From positions 434,001 through 498,000 of the forward strand of contig NZ_CP039292.1 in assembly GCF_004798665.1 (NCBI RefSeq): a stretch of DNA of 64,000 bases, given 5' to 3'. This document shows positions 62,810-64,000 of this stretch, piece by piece; the first letter of the stretch is position 1; every line of letters starts with the position of its first letter. This DNA is from Actinomyces procaprae (lineage in GTDB: Bacteria; Actinomycetota; Actinomycetes; Actinomycetales; Actinomycetaceae). Both the position numbers and the translations under genes were made by a program. The notes beneath the pieces are model-generated. The model was not told the DNA's origin, ran no database searches, and saw only the letters and a program-made list of their open reading frames with translations.

Positions 62810-63883
62810 TCAGCGCTCGGTCGGCTCTGTGAGCTCTCCGGCCAGGTTCCGCCCCATCCAGGTCCCGAGCTCGGCCCCACGCATTCCCTGTGAGGCCAGG
62901 AACTGTAGTTTCGCGTAGGTGGCCTCCAACGTCATGTCGTGGCTGCCCACGGCACCCGCTTCGGCGGCTCCGGCTCCGGCGGCGTAGCGGCCAAGTGCGA
63001 CCTCCGCCTGGAGGCACTGGGAGGCGACCACTACGGTGACGCCTGCCCGTGCCGCGCGGGACAGCGCGGACAGTGGGCCGTCGTCGGCCGCGGGCAGGTT
63101 GCCGACGCCGAAGGCCCGCAGGATCACAGCCACCGGTGCAGGAGTCAGCGCGGCCTCCAGGCGGGCGGCGGTCAGTCCGGGCACCAGGTCGATTACGACG
63201 ACGTCGTGGCGGGTGTAAGGCGCCGGCGCGGGGCGCCCGGTGCTCGCGTCGTGCTCCGCGCGCTGCGCCGACCAGTGCCAGGGGGCGCCGGCGGTGGCGA
63301 GCGGGGGGATTGCGGGGGAGTCGAATCCCTGGAGGTCCCAGGTGGAGGTCTTGGTCGCCCGGTTGCCGGCCAGTAGGCGGCCGCCGAAGAACAGGTGCAC
63401 TCCGCGCGGCGCACCGTGAGTAAGCGCGTAGACGGCGCCGGTGACGTTGGCGGCGGCGTCGGAGTGGGCGGCGCCCAGCGGCAGTTGGGAGCCGGTGACC
63501 ACGACCGGCCGGTTGAGATCGGTCAGTGCGTAGGACAACGCGGCGGCCGTGTAGGCCATGGTGTCGGTGCCGTGCAGCACCACGAACGCGTCGGCCCGAT
63601 CCGCGTGTCGGCGTATCTCGTCGATGATCGTCTGCCAGGTCTCAGGGGTGGTGTCTGAGGAATCGAGCAGCGGGCTCAGGGTCGTGAGCGTGTAAGTTGC
63701 ACCGGACGACGACGCCTCCCGTGGCGAAGAGCCGGCAGGGCGCTGCGCCTTGGATATCGGGCGTGTGGGAGCGGGCGGGACCAGCCGGGACAACCAGCTG
63801 TCAAGGTCGGCGCCGGGGCGGAGTCCGCGGGGCGAATCGACCATGCCGATGGTGCCGCCGGCGTAGATGAAGTGGATGTGCAT
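62810..63883 (-). CDS. Asparaginase
   Basis: The ATG 63883 (MHIHFIYAGGTIGM) is the family-like start; an in-frame ATG 14 codons upstream adds unrelated residues. The product is about 357 residues. The two catalytic blocks are present: the N-terminal YAGGTIGM Thr, and LHGTDTMAYTAAALSYAL with the second Thr and the Asp. GSQLPLGAAHSDAAANV is also conserved. It hydrolyses asparagine to aspartate and ammonia. No signal peptide is visible, so it is probably cytoplasmic (type I). A 25-residue Ser/Pro/Ala insert after about residue 45 is unusual. Confidence 0.9.
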   Translation of the reverse strand: MHIHFIYAGGTIGMVDSPRGLRPGADLDSWLSRLVPPAPTRPISKAQRPAGSSPREASSSGATYTLTTLSPLLDSSDTTPETWQTIIDEIRRHADRADAFVVLHGTDTMAYTAAALSYALTDLNRPVVVTGSQLPLGAAHSDAAANVTGAVYALTHGAPRGVHLFFGGRLLAGNRATKTSTWDLQGFDSPAIPPLATAGAPWHWSAQRAEHDASTGRPAPAPYTRHDVVVIDLVPGLTAARLEAALTPAPVAVILRAFGVGNLPAADDGPLSALSRAARAGVTVVVASQCLQAEVALGRYAAGAGAAEAGAVGSHDMTLEATYAKLQFLASQGMRGAELGTWMGRNLAGELTEPTER

Positions 63884-64000
63884 AAGTCCAGGGTACGCAG
63901 CTCTTGGCCCGGCATTGTGCTCCAAACCACCGTCCGGGATTGGGGTGGCGGATTGCGCGGCGCGGCCGTCAGGCGGTAACGTGCGTCTCGCCGCTTTGGC
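63884..64000. other. Right-edge sequence without a called gene
   Basis: The last 117 bases contain no start with a ribosome-binding site and no continuing gene that I can support. They include the upstream region of the asparaginase gene. Confidence 0.5.

Noticed and set aside
60975..63017. 680-codon minus-strand open frame over the TAP-like hydrolase
   Set aside because: Antisense to an intact catalytic-triad protein, with no recognisable domain or start site of its own.
1..64000. tRNA, rRNA, riboswitch and prophage genes
   Set aside because: None recognised on either strand by reading; a covariance-model scan would be needed to exclude small RNAs.

Overview
The window reads as chromosome of a high-GC Gram-positive actinomycete, most plausibly Actinomyces or a close relative. 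Supporting observations are the GC-rich codon use, the LPXTG-anchored pilins paired with class C sortases, the tip-shaft-sortase gene order known from Actinomyces type 1 and type 2 fimbriae, Tad-type secretion genes, and TAP-like exported hydrolases. This identification comes from gene content and family recognition only; no database search was possible.

Layout. 1-4.3 kb: the 3' end of an exported alpha/beta hydrolase, a putative HExxH metalloprotease lipoprotein, a 0.7-kb non-coding stretch with a two-sided array of 20-bp repeats, and an LssY-C-domain membrane protein. 4.5-9.6 kb: a degenerate Fic-like protein followed by a compact Tad locus (CpaE/Ssd-like ATPase, TadA ATPase, and one TadB-TadC fusion) with no pilin gene. 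9.6-12.5 kb: a methyltransferase, then gene fossils (a decayed VapBC-type pair and an IS3-like transposase remnant). 12.5-34.3 kb: a fimbrial island. It holds two giant paralogous adhesins (1367 and 2787 aa), a shaft pilin and a class C sortase, followed by a second set of tip adhesin, shaft pilin and class C sortase. In both sets a long hairpin separates shaft pilin from sortase. 34.2-38.3 kb: PAP2 phosphatase, PH-domain protein, and a two-component system. 38.5-44.5 kb: two tandem soluble proteins with an Aer-type PAS domain and an unknown helical output region, then topA. 44.6-53.5 kb, all on the minus strand: a CPBP protease, a TetR regulator, an MHS-type MFS transporter, an EamA transporter with an apparent frameshift, an arginine:glycine amidinotransferase homologue, and arcC, arcB, arcA. 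53.9-57.7 kb: a two-component system between two lipoproteins, one of them OmpA-like with glycine/aspartate-rich repeats. 57.9-64 kb: tmk, holB, an XRE regulator, a second TAP-like hydrolase paralogous to the one at the window start, and an asparaginase.

How the genes may work together. The fimbrial island would make two covalent pili. The giant proteins share an N-terminal domain and C-terminal domains and differ mainly in copy number of a module carrying Lys, two Cys, Glu and Asn (about 1 versus 13), so the second looks like a length-extended stalk. The arc genes should convert arginine to ornithine, carbamoyl phosphate and ATP. Adding an amidinotransferase plus two transporters, with no arcD-type antiporter in the window, suggests a second fate for arginine, with transfer of its amidino group to an unknown acceptor. 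The strongest candidates for something not yet described are this arc-amidinotransferase-exporter cluster, the Aer-like PAS pair beside topA, and the pilin-less Tad locus with a Fic-like partner.
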